Below are positions 22,295-22,765 of a stretch of 22,765 nucleotides of DNA, piece after piece. The stretch lies in the IMG/VR virus record IMGVR_UViG_3300029268_000144, positions 1 through 22,765 of that record; one strand, written 5' to 3'. Under the pieces are notes generated by a model. The model had not been told where the DNA came from and made no database searches. It worked only from the letters and a program-made list of their open reading frames with translations. The stretch comes from a virus. Numbering within the stretch: the first letter of the stretch is position 1; the number at the start of each line of letters is the position of its first letter. Position numbers and translations under genes: made by a program.

Positions 22295-22693
22295 TTAATT
22301 CTCCTCATCTTCTCTGGGTGCATACCCATGTCGTTTACCGTCTATGTTATAAAAAGCGTATTTACCTAAGACCCTAGCTGGGTCTTTAATGTCATCGATA
22401 TAATAAGTAGCTTTTGGGGCTACTACATCTACGTACTTTTCAATCCCTAATCCCTTAACTACCGCTTCAGCCCAATCACTTCCGCCAGCGCTCCAGACTA
22501 TAATTCCATGACCACGATTAGATAGCTTAATTAGGTGCTCTAGATTGTGGCGATTAATTAGGTATTCTTCTTGCCTGTCTCTACACTCAATGAGTACATA
22601 ATCGTCTTTAGGATAACCTTCAACAAAGTTCCATTGGATGAGTGTATCATCAATGTCTATATAAGCTGTAGGACCGTTAGGTACTTTATACAT
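22295..22693 (-). CDS. HAD-superfamily phosphatase, 132 aa
   Basis: All four HAD motifs can be seen. They are DIDDT at 13-17 (nucleophile Asp13, acid Asp15), Ser68 in IIVWSAGG, Lys94 in VAPKATYY, and the acidic pair Asp100-Asp101 in YYIDDIKDP. At 132 residues it is a minimal HAD fold with little or no cap domain, resembling phage 5'-nucleotidase or 3'-phosphatase-like proteins. Its substrate is probably a nucleotide or a DNA/RNA phosphate end, given that it heads an operon with dNMP kinase and MazG, but this is inference. AAGGAAG lies nine bases before the ATG. Confidence 0.82.
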   Translation of the reverse strand: MYKVPNGPTAYIDIDDTLIQWNFVEGYPKDDYVLIECRDRQEEYLINRHNLEHLIKLSNRGHGIIVWSAGGSDWAEAVVKGLGIEKYVDVVAPKATYYIDDIKDPARVLGKYAFYNIDGKRHGYAPREDEEN

Positions 22694-22723
22694 TTTCTTT
22701 TACTTCCTTACTTAATAATACCA
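22694..22723 (-). promoter_or_regulatory. Putative extended -10 promoter of the nucleotide operon
   Basis: On the minus strand GTGG-TATTAT (hexamer 22720-22715) has the same spacing and flanks as the TGGTATAAT boxes at 4518 and 14704. It is followed by AAGGAAG and the ATG. No -35 is clear. Confidence 0.45.
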
Positions 22724-22765
22724 CGTTTTGAGCTGGTTCCTTTTCTTTTTTATATTACCATCTCT
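22712..22765 (-). CDS. Possible 3' end of an upstream minus-strand gene
   Basis: Reading in from the window edge, one minus-strand frame stays open for 17 codons (RDGNIKKKRNQLKTWYY) and stops at 22714-22712; the other two frames stop within the first 15 nt. This basic tail may be the C-terminus of the next gene. The stretch is too short to be sure, and the rest lies outside the window. Confidence 0.3.
   Translation of the reverse strand, partial: RDGNIKKKRNQLKTWYY

Noticed and set aside
1-22765. tRNA or rRNA genes
   Set aside because: No cloverleaf with TTCRANY and acceptor pairing, and no rRNA-like sequence, was seen in the gaps; nearly all of the window is coding.

Overview
This window is part of an AT-rich genome of a large tailed phage (or a prophage of one), most likely a myovirus with a contractile tail. 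The basis is a run of long minus-strand genes for baseplate and fiber proteins: a baseplate J/gp6-like protein of 2101 residues, an 880-residue protein combining a LysM-like segment with a C-terminal gp25 wedge domain, and at least two fiber-type proteins. Phage accessory enzymes follow: PhoH2-type ATPase, MazG-like pyrophosphohydrolase, dNMP kinase and HAD phosphatase. Strong Shine-Dalgarno sites and TATAAT boxes fit a host with standard sigma-70 signals. A lipoprotein signal on one gene fits a bacterial envelope target. The host itself cannot be named from this sequence.

Layout, left to right. (1) 1-4489, minus: fiber protein cut by the window edge, a small protein, a 144-aa beta-rich protein and a 924-aa fiber/structural protein, read from right to left from a promoter at about 4515. 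(2) 4557-6341, plus: an island of four overlapping genes, namely two small proteins sharing a zinc-finger-like C-terminus, a GIY-YIG homing endonuclease and an unknown. (3) 6333-17349, minus: 141-aa structural protein, 535-aa baseplate-like protein, giant J-like protein and LysM-gp25 protein. (4) 17357-19502, plus: a second island with PIN-PhoH ATPase, a lipoprotein zinc-metalloprotease candidate and a small helical protein, preceded by a structured leader of about 140 nt. (5) 19499-20872, minus: a 457-aa virion-like protein. (6) 20913-22693, minus: a compact nucleotide-metabolism operon (HAD phosphatase, dNMP kinase, MazG, unknown).

The minus-strand genes look like a tail-tip/baseplate module. 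gp25, gp6/J and the gp53-like LysM are the known wedge core of T4-type baseplates, and the fibers attach around it. The two plus-strand islands are antisense insertions in this module. Both end in stop codons that overlap the converging minus gene. Both begin with a leader carrying the same three sequence blocks in the same order (4564-4624 and 17418-17467), which suggests shared regulation or common origin. A second recurring signal, an extended -10 promoter (TGGTATAAT) about 20 nt before the start codon, precedes the two largest minus-strand operons, and the same box occurs on the plus strand ahead of PhoH.

The most interesting items are the shared leader, a dyad in the PhoH leader with a partly overlapping second pairing, the lipoprotein protease coupled to PhoH, the paired zinc-finger-like tails, and the domain expansion of the J-like protein with modules shared by neighbouring tail proteins.
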